From an uncultured Anaerotignum sp. (GTDB lineage: Bacteria; Bacillota; Clostridia; Lachnospirales; Anaerotignaceae), in contig NZ_CAKQVD010000053.1 in the NCBI RefSeq assembly GCF_934277605.1, positions 1 through 12,758 of the forward strand: a stretch of 12,758 nt of DNA. The letters are read 5' to 3'. Numbering within the stretch: position 1 is the stretch's first letter; each line of letters starts with the position of its first letter. A program made the translations under genes and the position numbers. Under the pieces are notes generated by a model. That model made no database searches. It was not told the origin of the DNA and was given only the letters and a program-made list of their open reading frames with translations. Below, in pieces: positions 6,189 through 12,758 of the stretch.

Positions 6189-8009
6189 TTAGCCGAAAAA
6201 TTGCTTATGCCAAACCAAGAACATATAAATCGTCCAGATTTTACGGCTGTTGTCTGCCTTGCCTGCCTTATGCTCGTCCAAATATTTCATAATTTCATCA
6301 ACCTTGAAAAATTCCTCTGCGGCAGGGCTGTGGAAGGCATCCTTCACCATGTTGTAATATTGCTCCTCCCTCAGCCAAATGCGGATGGGAACGGGGAAGC
6401 CCAGCTTTTTCTTTTCTGCAACCATATCGGGCAGATAGCGGTGCGCCGCCTGACGCATGGCATATTTCGTGTTTTCCTTGTTTACCTTATATTCTGTCGG
6501 CAGCTTGCGTGCAACATCAAACACCACTCTGTCCAAGAATGGCACACGCACCTCCAAGGAGTTCGCCATGCTCATTTTATCCGCCTTCAGAAGAATATCC
6601 CCAATCAGCCAGAAATGAATGTCGATATACTGCATTTTGGTCACATCATCCAAATCCTTCGCCTTATCATAGAAGGGCTTTGTCAGTGCAGTGTGGGGAT
6701 ATTTGCCTGTGGGGTGCTTGAGGATACGTTCACGCTCCGCCTCATTGAGCATGAAGGCATTGCCGATAAAGCGTTCCTGCAAATCCTTGCTGCCACGAAT
6801 CAGATAGTTTTTCCCCTTCATTTTGGGCAGCTTTTGCGCCACAGCCCCCAAGCCCTTGCGAACCGGACGGGGCAGGCGTGTCAGCGGAAGCAGGTCATGC
6901 GGCTCACGGTAGATGTTGTAGCCGCCGAACAGCTCATCCGCACCCTCGCCGCTCATGCAGGTTTTTACCTGCTCTGCTGCGGTTTTTGTTACAAAATAAA
7001 GTGCAATGGCAGAGGCATCCGCCAAAGGCTCGTCCATGTGATATTGAACGGTGGGAATGGAATCCCAATATTCCTTTTTGGAAATCAGCTTGCTGTAATT
7101 TTTGATATTGATTTTTTCGGATAATGCCTTTGCATAATCAATTTCATTATATTTTTCATAATCGAAGCCGACGGTAAAGGTTTTGTCCCCATGGAAGCAG
7201 GCGGCAACATAGGAGCTGTCCACACCGCTGGAAAGGAAGGAGCCAACCTCAACATCCGCAACCTTGTGTGCCTGAATGGAATCCTGCATGGCGGCATCAA
7301 TTTCATCCACATATTGCTCCAGGGATTTGCTGCGGTCAGCCTCAAAGACAGGCTCCCAATAGCGTTTGATTTCCATTTTGCCATCCCGAAAGGTAAAGCA
7401 GTGTGCGGGCATCAGCTTGAAAATACCCTTGAAGAAGGTTTCCTCCAAAACGCTGTACTGGAAGGTCAGATAGTTTTCCAGTGCAACGGGGTTTACCTCC
7501 TTTTTTACATCGGGGTGCGCCAAAATGGATTTGATTTCGGAGCCGTAAATCAGGTTGCCGTTTGCAACGGTATAGTAGAAGGGCTTAATGCCGAAAAAGT
7601 CTCTTGCGCCAAAGATGGATTTCGTTTTCTTATCCCAGATAACGAAGGCGAACATCCCACGCAGCTTTTGCAAAAGTGCCTCGCCCCATTCCTCATAGCC
7701 GTGCAGAAGCACCTCGGTATCTGCCTTGCTGTTCAGAACATGTCCCTTTGCAAGCAGCTCCTCTCTCAGCTCTTTGTGGTTATAAATTTCGCCGTTGAAT
7801 GTGATTACCATATCCTTTGTTTCGTTATAGATGGGCTGACTGCCGCCCTCCAAATCCACAAAGCTGAGCCGACGGAAGCCCATGGCAATGCCGTCATCCA
7901 GATGAGAACCGTCACTGTCAGGCCCTCTGTGGATAATCTTATTTTTCATGTTTTCCAAAATTTCTTCGGGCGAAGCAATCTGCCCGGTAAAGCCGCAAAA
8001 GCCACACAT
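6189..8009 (-). CDS. asnB: Asparagine synthetase (glutamine-hydrolysing), class II
   Basis: A 606-residue cytoplasmic enzyme that makes asparagine from aspartate, ATP and glutamine. The start at 8009 gives MCGFCGF, whose Cys2 is the glutaminase nucleophile exposed after Met removal. A longer reading from 8048 would bury that residue. Glutaminase-domain signatures are RGPDSDG (28-34), NGEIYNH (72-78) and ADTEV (96-100). The synthetase domain has the pyrophosphatase loop SSGVDSS (260-266), DEPLADASAIA (326-336) and SGEGADELFGGY (353-364). All expected catalytic motifs are present. AAGGAGG lies about 9 bases upstream and can pair partly into a small AT-rich hairpin (8022-8037), which might modulate translation. 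The gene lies 83 bases downstream of malQ on the same strand, with its own possible promoter and no terminator between. The odd partner may simply reflect chance adjacency. Confidence 0.96.
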   Translation of the reverse strand: MCGFCGFTGQIASPEEILENMKNKIIHRGPDSDGSHLDDGIAMGFRRLSFVDLEGGSQPIYNETKDMVITFNGEIYNHKELREELLAKGHVLNSKADTEVLLHGYEEWGEALLQKLRGMFAFVIWDKKTKSIFGARDFFGIKPFYYTVANGNLIYGSEIKSILAHPDVKKEVNPVALENYLTFQYSVLEETFFKGIFKLMPAHCFTFRDGKMEIKRYWEPVFEADRSKSLEQYVDEIDAAMQDSIQAHKVADVEVGSFLSSGVDSSYVAACFHGDKTFTVGFDYEKYNEIDYAKALSEKINIKNYSKLISKKEYWDSIPTVQYHMDEPLADASAIALYFVTKTAAEQVKTCMSGEGADELFGGYNIYREPHDLLPLTRLPRPVRKGLGAVAQKLPKMKGKNYLIRGSKDLQERFIGNAFMLNEAERERILKHPTGKYPHTALTKPFYDKAKDLDDVTKMQYIDIHFWLIGDILLKADKMSMANSLEVRVPFLDRVVFDVARKLPTEYKVNKENTKYAMRQAAHRYLPDMVAEKKKLGFPVPIRIWLREEQYYNMVKDAFHSPAAEEFFKVDEIMKYLDEHKAGKADNSRKIWTIYMFLVWHKQFFG

Positions 8010-8062
8010 ATATTTTTTCCTCCTTTTTGAAAAAAGGTTTTTGCACAAATTTCTACATCATA

Positions 8063-8091
8063 ACTTTAGCACAAAGAGGATGGAAAAGCAA
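8063..8091 (-). promoter_or_regulatory. Possible asnB promoter
   Basis: On the minus strand, TTGCTT (8091-8086) is followed after 17 bases by TAAAGT (8068-8063). The initiation region would fall about 45 bases before the asnB start codon. Alternatively TATGAT (8062-8057) could serve as the -10. Both are moderate matches, so asnB may also depend on readthrough from malQ. Confidence 0.35.
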
Positions 8092-8092
8092 C

Positions 8093-9706
8093 TTACCGCA
8101 TGGAATCTGTTTCGTTTCTATCCGTCCTTTCGTTTCTGCCGAATAAATCACAGAGATAGCGCAGTCCCTCACTGAAGCCCTCCTGCCACCAATCGAAAGA
8201 AAAGCGGAAGCCCCAATTTCCCTTGGTTGTGCCGGGAATATTCATGCGATGCTCTGTGCCGAGGGAAAGCACATCCTGAAGGGGCAAAATGGCGGTGTCC
8301 GCAGGGGAGGAAAGCGCAAGGCGAATAAAATCCCATGCCGCATTGGAGCCGTCCACGTTCAGATAGCGGCGGTAGTGGTCCCTTTCACGCTCGGTTGCGG
8401 CTTGATACCAGCCGTTTGTGGTGTCGTTGTCATGCGTGCCGGTATAGACAACGGTATTTTTTTCATAGCAATGAGGGAGATACGCATTGTTTTTCTCCTG
8501 TCCAAAGGCAAATTGCAAAATACGCATACCGGGCAGCCCGGCAAAGTCACGCAGGGCGGCAACATCCTCGGTAATAATGCCCAAATCCTCTGCAATCAAA
8601 GGGAGAGGCTCGCCCAGCCTTTCCTTCAGCAGTGCGAAGAACTGTTTCCCGGGGGCGGGTACCCATGCACCGTCACGGGCATCCGTTGCACCGAAGGCGA
8701 TTTCCCAGCAGGCAGAAAAGCCGCGGAAATGGTCAATGCGGAGAATGTCCACAGCCTGCAAGTTTTTTTGGATACGGGAAAGCCACCAAGCAAAGCCTGT
8801 TTTTTCATGCTCCCGCCAAGCATAGTGCGGGTTGCCCCAAAGCTGACCGCTTTCGCTGAAATAATCGGGCGGCACGCCTGTCACACAGGTGGGAAAGCCC
8901 TTGCTGTCCAAGCGGAAGAGTGCTTGATTTGCCCACACATCCGCACTGTCATAGGAGACGAAAATGGGCGTATCACCGATGATGGAAATGCCCTTTGCAT
9001 TGGCATAGGCCTTGACTGCCTGCCACTGCCTTTGGAAGATATATTGCAGGAAAATCTCCTTTTCGATAGGCTCTGCCAGCTCCCGTTTCCATTTTTGCAG
9101 GGAGCGGGAATTTCGTTTTTTTAATCCACGAGGAAAGGATACCCAGCAGGCGTTGTCATAATATTCCCGCAGCTTTTCGGTGGGGAGGGCAGGCGCTTCT
9201 GCGCAGAAGGCATCAAAATTCGCTGTATCCGCCTCTTTGGTGCGGGCGGCAAGGAAATGCTGCTTTGCTGCGGTATAGAGGGCATAATCCTCCAGCCAAA
9301 AGGCATTTTCCGCACGAAAGGCGGCAAAATCCGCAGGCATCTCCTGCTTGCGAAAGGCTTGAAAGGCCTGCTCCAAAAGGGGCAGCTTGACTGCTGCCGC
9401 CGTTTCATAATCCACCCTTGCGGCAGGGGGAACGAAGGCCTGCCGTAAGTCTGTATCGGTAAGCAGACCATCTGCCAAGAGCAGCTCAGGGCTGATGAGC
9501 AGAGGGTTTCCGGCAAAGGCAGAGGCACCGGAATAGGGCGAGCCGCCTGCATCCGTCGGGACAAGGGGGAGGATTTGCCAGAGGGCTTGGTTTGCCTCTG
9601 AGAGCTTATCTACGAAGGTATATGCCGCCTGCCCCAAATCCCCCACGCCGAAATGAGACGGCAGAGAGGATGGGTGCAGGAGGATACCGCTTTTTCTGCT
9701 TGCCAT
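8093..9706 (-). CDS. malQ: 4-alpha-glucanotransferase (amylomaltase, GH77)
   Basis: A 537-residue cytoplasmic enzyme that transfers alpha-1,4-glucan segments between maltodextrins, releasing glucose and building longer chains for phosphorylase. The N-terminus SGILLHPSSLPSHFGVGDLG (6-25) is the classic MalQ opening. The GH77 catalytic residues are visible: nucleophile Asp325 in RIDHFRG, acid/base Glu373 in AEDLG, and transition-state Asp426 in GTHDND. The substrate loop GSPYSG (55-60) and the closing NIPGT..GNWGFR are also intact. The length is normal for the family (about 500), apart from a short polar tail of about 15 residues after LFGR. Start 9706 has AAAGGAG nine bases upstream and agrees with family starts. 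Open reading continues upstream into the divergent lipoprotein gene but is not coding. No other maltose or glycogen genes are adjacent. Its product stream feeds phosphoglucomutase encoded elsewhere in this window. Confidence 0.97.
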   Translation of the reverse strand: MASRKSGILLHPSSLPSHFGVGDLGQAAYTFVDKLSEANQALWQILPLVPTDAGGSPYSGASAFAGNPLLISPELLLADGLLTDTDLRQAFVPPAARVDYETAAAVKLPLLEQAFQAFRKQEMPADFAAFRAENAFWLEDYALYTAAKQHFLAARTKEADTANFDAFCAEAPALPTEKLREYYDNACWVSFPRGLKKRNSRSLQKWKRELAEPIEKEIFLQYIFQRQWQAVKAYANAKGISIIGDTPIFVSYDSADVWANQALFRLDSKGFPTCVTGVPPDYFSESGQLWGNPHYAWREHEKTGFAWWLSRIQKNLQAVDILRIDHFRGFSACWEIAFGATDARDGAWVPAPGKQFFALLKERLGEPLPLIAEDLGIITEDVAALRDFAGLPGMRILQFAFGQEKNNAYLPHCYEKNTVVYTGTHDNDTTNGWYQAATERERDHYRRYLNVDGSNAAWDFIRLALSSPADTAILPLQDVLSLGTEHRMNIPGTTKGNWGFRFSFDWWQEGFSEGLRYLCDLFGRNERTDRNETDSMR

Positions 9707-9772
9707 AAAAGAACACTCCTTTATCAAAATCAAAGCTTCAAAAATTCTGATTTTTATTTTTTGCTTGTGGGT

Positions 9773-9781
9773 ATTATACCA
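9773..9781 (-). promoter_or_regulatory. Extended -10 promoter of malQ
   Basis: On the minus strand, TGGTATAAT places a perfect TATAAT (9778-9773) behind a TGn extension, about 67 bases before the malQ start codon. No good -35 hexamer is seen at 17 bases, which is tolerable for an extended -10 promoter. Confidence 0.6.
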
Positions 9782-9946
9782 CAGAATAGCCGAAACGAAT
9801 GGAAAACCTTTGGTTCTCCGCCTTTTTTGCCAAAATTTGCAGGCTTTGCCAGAGAAATACGGGATTTTTTCGGCGGGAGCGGAAACAATAACAAAGCAAT
9901 CCAAAACGCATTGCAAAAAACAAAAATCAATCCGGGAGGGGATCAT

Positions 9947-10315
9947 ATGCTTGCGAAAAAGGCAGGACTTTTCACTGTATTTGCGGCGGTTATGCTCATG
10001 CTTGGCGGCTGCGGAAACAATGCAGGGGCGAACCTTGGCGGCGTCAGAAACGGCTATGAGAACGGTGCCTATTGGGATGGCTATGGAATCAATGGCGGCA
10101 GAAGCCTGGACGGCTACAACGGCGGGAATTACACCACCTATGGCATGAGGGATGACAGCTTGGCGCAGGACCTGCGAAATGCTTGGGACGACCTGTCCGA
10201 ACAGGGCGAAAATCGGACAAATGACAGAAAAAATCGGACAGATGACGGAAAAAAGCAGACAGAAAAGCGGACAAAAGAGAAGGAAATCGGAGACACAAAT
10301 AAGGCAATGAACTAA
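9947..10315 (+). CDS. Small lipoprotein with Gly/Tyr/Asn-rich body and charged repeats
   Basis: A 122-residue protein not assigned to a family. A lysine start (MLAKKAG) and a hydrophobic stretch lead to the lipobox MLGGC, with Cys22 as the lipid-modified residue, so it should be attached to the outer face of the membrane. Residues 23-66 are rich in Gly, Tyr and Asn (for example ENGAYWDGYGINGG). Residues 88-113 form three to four imperfect 7-residue repeats of the ENRTNDR/KNRTDDG type, rich in Lys, Arg, Asp and Thr. Start 9947 has GGGAGGGG six bases upstream; longer in-frame starts overlap the malQ promoter region. It is divergent from malQ and followed by its own terminator, so probably monocistronic. 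Function unknown. The Gly/Tyr/Asn composition loosely resembles sporulation or coat lipoproteins, but that is only an impression. Confidence 0.75.
   Translation: MLAKKAGLFTVFAAVMLMLGGCGNNAGANLGGVRNGYENGAYWDGYGINGGRSLDGYNGGNYTTYGMRDDSLAQDLRNAWDDLSEQGENRTNDRKNRTDDGKKQTEKRTKEKEIGDTNKAMN
10195..10279 (+). repeat. Imperfect 21-bp tandem repeats inside the lipoprotein gene
   Basis: Units beginning AAAATCGGACAAATGACAGA, then AAAATCGGACAGATGACGGA, then a more diverged AAAAGCAGACAGAAAAGCGG follow each other with a period near 21 bases. This keeps the reading frame and yields 7-residue protein repeats. The pattern suggests growth by slippage or unequal crossover. Confidence 0.6.
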
Positions 10316-10331
10316 GAGCTGTAAAAAAAGG

Positions 10332-10370
10332 GGCGTGGCTGAACATTTTTCGGTCACGCCTTTTGTTTTT
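10332..10370 (+). terminator. Intrinsic terminator after the lipoprotein gene
   Basis: A 12-pair stem GGCGTGGCTGAA (10332-10343) / TTCGGTCACGCC (10349-10360) contains two G-U wobbles and has loop CATTT. It is followed by TTTTGTTTTT and preceded by A residues. It lies 16 bases after the stop. Confidence 0.88.
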
Positions 10371-10441
10371 GGAGAGAGGACAAAAGAGAGGGATAAAAAG
10401 AGGAGATTTTTTCATACTAAGGGCGAAAGGGGGCGGCAATT

Positions 10442-10801
10442 TTGAAAACAAAATGGAAACGGACTGCCATCGGTATTGTGACGGGCTTTGCGAACGGGCT
10501 GTTCGGCAGTGGTGGCGGCACAATTGTGGTGCCTGCGATGGAGCGGCTTTTGCAGGTGGAGGAGCATCGGGCGCACGCAACGGCCATTGCGGTGATTTTG
10601 CCCTTATCTCTGCTTTCCCTGTGCATTTATGCTTGGAAAACGGAGCTGGGGGCGGTTTGGCAGATTGCGCTTTATGCCTCGGCAGGCGGTGTGGCAGGCG
10701 GTTTTGTGGGGGCAAGGCTCTTGAAGCGGATCAGCGGCACATGGCTGCACCGCATTTTCGGGGTATTCATGCTGGCGGCGGCAGTGAGGTTGATTTTATG
10801 A
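10442..10801 (+). CDS. Half-length TauE/SafE (TSUP) transporter, N-terminal half
   Basis: A 119-residue membrane protein of four predicted helices (about 8-30, 44-64, 72-94, 102-119) carrying the TSUP repeat signature GFANGLFGSGGGTIVVPAM (15-33). Full TSUP exporters (sulfite, sulfonate and other organic anions) have about 250 residues with two such repeats; here each repeat is a separate gene. The start is a TTG at 10442, with AAAGGGGG (10426-10433) eight bases upstream. No in-frame ATG lies near, and the closest ATG is in another frame. The TGA stop overlaps the start of the next gene (ATGA/ATGATG), indicating translational coupling. Inference: the two products pair to form one transporter. 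A decayed full-length gene is the alternative, but both halves are intact with their own ribosome binding sites. Confidence 0.82.
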   Translation: MKTKWKRTAIGIVTGFANGLFGSGGGTIVVPAMERLLQVEEHRAHATAIAVILPLSLLSLCIYAWKTELGAVWQIALYASAGGVAGGFVGARLLKRISGTWLHRIFGVFMLAAAVRLIL

Positions 10802-11178
10802 TGTGGGGCGTGGCGGCAATCGGCTTTTGTGCGGGCATCATCAGCGGCATGGGGATTGGCGGCGGCACGATTCTGATTCCGGCGCTGCTGTTTTTGACGG
10901 AGATCAGCCAACAGCAAGCACAGGGCGTGAATTTGCTTTATTTTATACCGACGGCGCTTGTGGCACTGATGACGCACCGCAAAAACGGCACACTGGATAT
11001 GAAAACGGCAAAGCCCTTGGCGGCCTTTGGTCTTTTGGGGGCGGCAGCAGGGGCGTTTTTGGCGGTTTCCATGGAATCGGAGGGCTTAAAGCGGCTGTTC
11101 GGCGGCTTTTTGCTTTTGATGGGACTGCGTGAGCTGTTTCAGAAGAAAAAAGGAGAGGATAAAAATGCAAAAGGATGA
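10798..11178 (+). CDS. Half-length TauE/SafE (TSUP) transporter, C-terminal half
   Basis: A 126-residue membrane protein with the second TSUP repeat: GFCAGIISGMGIGGGTILIP (9-28), then GVNLLYFIPTALVALMTHRKNG (43-64) and two more hydrophobic stretches (74-91, 98-112), followed by a charged tail KKKGEDKNAKG. The motif aligns closely with GLFGSGGG of the preceding gene, as expected for internal repeats of one ancestral transporter. Two tandem ATG codons (10798 and 10801) could serve as start; the first overlaps the upstream stop by four bases, with GAGG eight bases ahead. The substrate is unknown. The 3' end overlaps a small downstream gene by 14 bases. Confidence 0.84.
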   Translation: MMWGVAAIGFCAGIISGMGIGGGTILIPALLFLTEISQQQAQGVNLLYFIPTALVALMTHRKNGTLDMKTAKPLAAFGLLGAAAGAFLAVSMESEGLKRLFGGFLLLMGLRELFQKKKGEDKNAKG

Positions 11179-11341
11179 TTTTTTACGGCTGAAGCTGAAA
11201 TTTACACAGGCGGATGTGGAGGGGAAGATTGCGATTTATACGCAGACACCGGGGCTGAGTGCGGCACAATATAAGGAGCTTTTGCGGAGGTACCCCTTGG
11301 AGCGATTGGAGGAGCTGGAAACGGCGTTGGCGAAGCTGTAA
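11165..11341 (+). CDS. 58-residue hypothetical protein, coupled to the TSUP pair
   Basis: A small acidic/basic helical protein (starts MQKDDFLRLKLKFTQADVEG, ends ETALAKL) with no signal peptide or membrane segment, so probably cytoplasmic. The composition suggests two or three helices, including a leucine-rich C-terminal amphipathic helix (LLRRYPLERLEELETALAKL). The start at 11165 has GGAGAGG (11151-11157) seven bases upstream and lies inside the end of the TSUP gene, overlapping by 14 bases. It is therefore likely the third cistron of that operon. A terminator follows at once. I do not recognise the family. The ribosome binding site, overlap and terminator placement argue that it is real. 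Confidence 0.6.
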   Translation: MQKDDFLRLKLKFTQADVEGKIAIYTQTPGLSAAQYKELLRRYPLERLEELETALAKL

Positions 11342-11344
11342 GCC

Positions 11345-11379
11345 GAGCGTACCCTTCAAACGTAAAACGCTCTTTTTTT
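11345..11379 (+). terminator. Intrinsic terminator after the TSUP operon
   Basis: GAGCGT (11345-11350) pairs with ACGCTC (11367-11372), and a run of seven T residues follows. The loop of 16 bases is long, so the hairpin is of moderate strength, but its position right after the stop codon supports the call. Confidence 0.65.
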
Positions 11380-11417
11380 GAAAAGAAGGAAAATGCCTAT
11401 TCCCTATTTGAAATTTA

Positions 11418-11426
11418 TGGTATACT
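11418..11426 (+). promoter_or_regulatory. Extended -10 promoter of the 108-aa/DUF2953 operon
   Basis: TGGTATACT contains TATACT (11421-11426) with a TGn extension, 52 bases before the next start codon and after the preceding terminator. No strong -35 is visible at the usual distance. Confidence 0.5.
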
Positions 11427-11477
11427 TTAGATAACTATAAGTATTTTTCGGAAACGGACAAAGGGGGTTGCAGGGCT

Positions 11478-11804
11478 ATGGAATTGATTGAGGATTTATT
11501 TGTTGGCGGCAACGTGACGGATTTGGAAACCATTATTTACAGCCTGCGACGAGAGATTCCGGTGCTGCATTTATACTGCATTGTCTATTTCGAGGATAAA
11601 AACAGGCTGGAGCTGCTCTCCTCTCACGAGCTGTTTCACGAGAGGAACAAAAGCCGCCCTGCGAAAATCACAGGGATTGCCATGGGCAGAGCGGAAACGG
11701 TGGATTTACTGCTTTTTATGGCGGAGCAGGCACAGGCGGCAGGGAGAAACCCTGCCAACCCGAAGGACCTGTTTGCCGCAGAGCAGGAGAAAAGAGCGGA
11801 TTGA
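11478..11804 (+). CDS. 108-residue hypothetical protein
   Basis: A soluble protein without signal peptide or membrane segment. The N-terminal MELIEDLFVGGNVTDLETIIYS region looks helical. It is followed by a beta-strand-like stretch VLHLYCIVYF (29-38) and a C-terminal helical region (LLLFMAEQAQAAGRN) with a polar end. No catalytic motif or known family is recognised. The start has AGGGGG about 12 bases upstream, further than usual. The next gene (DUF2953) begins 37 bases after its stop with no terminator, so they probably form an operon, which hints at a sporulation or cell-envelope context. This is context only. Confidence 0.65.
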   Translation: MELIEDLFVGGNVTDLETIIYSLRREIPVLHLYCIVYFEDKNRLELLSSHELFHERNKSRPAKITGIAMGRAETVDLLLFMAEQAQAAGRNPANPKDLFAAEQEKRAD

Positions 11805-11841
11805 GGACGGGCGTTCTGTCCGCAGATAGATAAGGATTGCT

Positions 11842-12758
11842 ATGATAAGGTTGATTTTATTCGGAATTTTAAAGGGAATCGGCATTTTGCTGTTGGTGCT
11901 GCTGCTTCTGCTTTTGCTTTCGCTGCTGTTGGTGCTGCTTTCGCCCATCAGATACAGACTGGAGGGGCAGAAAACGGCGGAGGCCTGCGGCTCTTTTGGC
12001 GTGTCTTGGCTCCTTGGTGCCATTCGGGCAGAGGGGGATTACAGCACGAAAAGGGGGAGCAGGCTGCGGCTTAGAGTGCTTTGGTTTACCCTAATCGGCG
12101 GAGAGAAAAAGAAGAAAAGGCAGAAAAGGAAAAAAAGACAGCAGGCACCGCAGGTGGCAGAGCTGCATACGGCGGAAAAGCAGGAGGCACAGGAGCCGCC
12201 CAAGCAGAGCGAGCCTAAGACAGAGCCTTCCGCGCAGGAGGCACAGGAGCCGCCCAAGCAGGAGGCGGCGGAGGAAAAGCCGAAAAAGCAGACAAGACCA
12301 CAGCGCATGGCGGAAAAACAACCGAAAACCATGCGGCGTGTCAGGCTTTCGGAGATAACGGAGCCTGAAAAGAAGATAGAGGACGAGGACTTCTTTACGG
12401 GGGAGGAACCGGAGGAAAAAAAGGAAAAGAAGGAAGCAAGGATTCCTCCCATCGTGAAGGAGCTTTGGAGTATAGAGGAGAAAAGAGAGATTTTCAAGGC
12501 ATTCGGGAAGCTGCTGAAGCGGCTGCTGAAGGGCGTTTTGCCGGGGGATTTCTTTTTGAAGGCGACCATCGGGACGGGAGACCCGCCGACAACGGGCTAT
12601 CTGCTCGGTCTGGCAGGGATTCTGGTGGCGAAATTCGGTAATGATATACAGATAAAAGGAGACTTCACGAAAGCAACCGTGGAGGATATTGAAGTACGGG
12701 TAAAAGGAAAAATTGTACTCGGCAGGCTGCTTTGGGCAGTGCTTGCCTTTGGGCTGAC
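11842..12758 (+). CDS. DUF2953-domain membrane protein (YtfI-like), 3' end outside window
   Basis: The open frame gives 305 residues before the window ends, with no stop. A Leu-rich membrane segment (about 5-34) is followed by SPIRYRLEG (34-42) and a beta-rich stretch ending VLWFTLIGG (79-87), as in DUF2953 N-terminal parts. Next comes a very polar, Lys/Glu/Gln/Pro-rich insertion of about 110 residues (88-200). The family's C-terminal signature is ATIGTGDPPTTGYLLG (241-256) followed by FGNDIQIKGDF and VRVKGKIVLGRLL. The start has AAGGA five bases upstream. In spore-forming Firmicutes DUF2953 genes commonly lie directly before ytfJ/gerW-type sporulation genes, so such a gene is expected next. 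The molecular role is unknown. The insertion is far longer than in typical members and contains an exact DNA duplication. Confidence 0.85.
   Translation, partial: MIRLILFGILKGIGILLLVLLLLLLLSLLLVLLSPIRYRLEGQKTAEACGSFGVSWLLGAIRAEGDYSTKRGSRLRLRVLWFTLIGGEKKKKRQKRKKRQQAPQVAELHTAEKQEAQEPPKQSEPKTEPSAQEAQEPPKQEAAEEKPKKQTRPQRMAEKQPKTMRRVRLSEITEPEKKIEDEDFFTGEEPEEKKEKKEARIPPIVKELWSIEEKREIFKAFGKLLKRLLKGVLPGDFFLKATIGTGDPPTTGYLLGLAGILVAKFGNDIQIKGDFTKATVEDIEVRVKGKIVLGRLLWAVLAFGL
12181..12261 (+). repeat. Pair of exact 27-bp direct repeats in the DUF2953 linker
   Basis: The same 27 bases occur at 12181-12207 and 12235-12261, 54 bases apart start to start. In frame they encode QEAQEPPKQ twice (residues 114-122 and 132-140). 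Identity at the DNA level, including third codon positions, points to a recent duplication or gene conversion rather than protein-level selection alone. Confidence 0.9.

Noticed and set aside
9707..10357. Long open extension upstream of malQ (over 210 residues) antisense to the lipoprotein gene
   Set aside because: It lacks GH77 similarity, crosses the malQ ribosome binding site and promoter, and is explained by the base composition of the opposite-strand lipoprotein gene. The family start at 9706 is clear.
10371..10441. Promoter for the TSUP operon
   Set aside because: The stretch is purine-rich, and only CATACT (10413-10418) resembles a -10, with no -35 at a suitable distance. Not strong enough to list.
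10442..11178. Single TSUP gene broken by a sequencing frameshift
   Set aside because: Each half has its own ribosome binding site, the first ends naturally after a fourth helix, and the ATGATG overlap is typical of coupling. It cannot be fully excluded without relatives.
1..12758. CRISPR array, phage or defence system
   Set aside because: No regularly spaced repeats, no Cas, integrase, toxin or restriction motifs. The only repeats are inside genes or in the foldback element.

Overview
The window looks like chromosomal DNA of a low-GC, Gram-positive, endospore-forming anaerobe, most likely a Clostridia member near the Lachnospirales. The evidence is a CotS-type spore-coat protein, a DUF2953 protein of the kind found in spore formers, strong AGGAGG-type ribosome binding sites, a lysine tRNA without an encoded CCA end, and many intrinsic terminators. 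No plasmid, phage or complete insertion-sequence genes are visible, and no CRISPR array.

Layout. Bases 1-50 are the 5' part of an FMN riboswitch on the minus strand; its gene lies outside the window. A promoter, tRNA-Lys(CTT) and terminator follow (165-350). Next is a CotS-family pseudokinase (471-1460) with its own terminator. A promoter (1491-1519) then drives a membrane-anchored PEGA-domain protein (1567-3123) and an alpha-phosphoglucomutase (3166-4896), probably one operon ending at a terminator at 4924-4947. A promoter-leader-terminator block (4971-5144) precedes an EamA/DMT exporter (5145-6029). Its RNA folds into nested and mutually exclusive helices, like a riboswitch. The exporter converges on a minus-strand pair, malQ (9706-8093) then asnB (8009-6189). 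The terminator shared at the convergence point carries a 71-bp foldback element in its loop.

To the right of malQ, and divergent from it, are a small lipoprotein (9947-10315), a translationally coupled pair of half-length TauE/SafE (TSUP) proteins (10442-10801 and 10798-11178), and an overlapping 58-residue unknown (11165-11341). After a terminator and promoter comes a last operon: a 108-residue unknown (11478-11804) and a DUF2953 protein that runs off the window end (11842-12758).

How the genes fit together. pgm and malQ are both glucan/hexose-phosphate enzymes (glucose-1-P/glucose-6-P interconversion and maltodextrin or glycogen processing), but they sit in separate transcription units. 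CotS and DUF2953 point to sporulation. The two most notable items are the structured leader of the EamA exporter, a candidate metabolite-sensing RNA whose class I cannot assign by eye, and the small palindromic mobile-type element sitting inside a terminator loop with a 3-bp flanking duplication.
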